Of a DNA stretch of 5,509 nt, positions 5,345 to 5,509 are shown one piece after another (the first letter of the stretch is position 1; each line of letters begins with the position of its first letter). This stretch comes from Lachnospiraceae bacterium. GTDB taxonomy: Bacteria > Bacillota_A > Clostridia > Lachnospirales > Lachnospiraceae. Below the pieces are notes generated by a model. It was not told the DNA's origin and ran no database searches. It saw only the letters and a program-made list of their open reading frames with translations. The DNA is taken from assembly GCA_017553665.1 (NCBI GenBank), contig JAFZKM010000283.1:1-5509 (forward strand), read 5' to 3'. The translations under genes and the position numbers were made by a program.

Positions 5345-5509
5345 TTATTTTTCGGGGACCATCCAGCCGGTGTATTTGAGCACAGATTTGTTCTCAATGA
5401 ATGACATCTGCTTGCGCCATTTGAGAGGACTTGTTCCCGTGATGTCGGCAAAATGCCTGTTGAAGCTCGAAACGCTCCTGAAGCCGACTTCCTCGGATAT
5501 CTCGAGAAC
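5345..5509 (-). CDS. AraC family transcriptional regulator, C-terminal end (5' part outside window)
   Basis: Reading the minus strand from the right edge gives 54 residues before TAA (5347-5345). They hold the second helix-turn-helix of an AraC/XylS DNA-binding domain: ISEEVGFRSVSSFNRHF (residues 4-20), then ADITGTSPLKWRKQ (21-34). These match the family pattern of IA-x-x-VGF-x-x-x-S-x-F-x-R-x-F-(K)-x-x-x-G-x-(T/S)-P-x-x-(Y/W)-R. About 20 residues follow the domain, so DNA binding is at the C-terminus as usual; the sensing domain is outside the window. It runs in the same direction as the Mur ligase gene, 120 bases apart, with no clear terminator between, so read-through is possible. Its targets are unknown; many relatives regulate sugar use. 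Confidence 0.92.
   Translation of the reverse strand, partial: VLEISEEVGFRSVSSFNRHFADITGTSPLKWRKQMSFIENKSVLKYTGWMVPEK

Noticed and set aside
5221..5451. Minus-strand open frame of 76 codons near the right edge
   Set aside because: It is out of frame with the clear AraC helix-turn-helix sequence on the same strand, which ends at 5345.

Overview
The window reads as ordinary chromosomal DNA of a Gram-positive anaerobe, most likely Lachnospiraceae or a nearby Clostridia lineage. Evidence for this: a DUF5688-type protein (a family I know mainly from Lachnospiraceae), purine-rich Shine-Dalgarno sites (AGGAGG at 2886-2891), consensus-like sigma-A promoters, strong intrinsic terminators, and a TraX-family membrane protein of the kind common on Clostridia chromosomes. 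Base composition is uneven. The first ~360 bases are about 41% GC by hand count, while parts of the next gene reach about 70%.

Left part (1-1431): the C-terminal end of a TraX-family membrane protein enters on the plus strand. A tRNA-Pro (anticodon CGG) follows on the minus strand with its own promoter and terminator. Divergent from it is a gene for a small eight-helix membrane protein resembling the YhhN/TMEM86 (lysoplasmalogenase-like) family. The -10 elements of the two divergent promoters appear to occupy the same bases.

Middle (1432-3892): two plus-strand genes, probably transcribed separately. The first is a DUF5688 family protein of unknown function. The second is a YghZ/Gpr-type aldo-keto reductase with an intact catalytic tetrad. 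A strong hairpin at 3909-3940 ends the reductase gene and also serves the convergent gene opposite.

Right part (3909-5509): a minus-strand MurC/Mpl-type Mur ligase with a clearly shortened central domain and a changed adenine-contact motif. A short intergenic region with nested inverted repeats follows. Last is the C-terminal end of an AraC-family regulator running in from the right edge.

The genes do not form one pathway or operon. They look like separate transcription units: peptidoglycan precursor or recycling chemistry, carbonyl reduction, membrane lipid or envelope functions, and one transcription factor. I see no phage, CRISPR, insertion sequence or defence system. The best leads are the atypical Mur ligase, the uncharacterised DUF5688 protein, the shared-base divergent promoter at the tRNA, and the structured leader of the Mur ligase gene.
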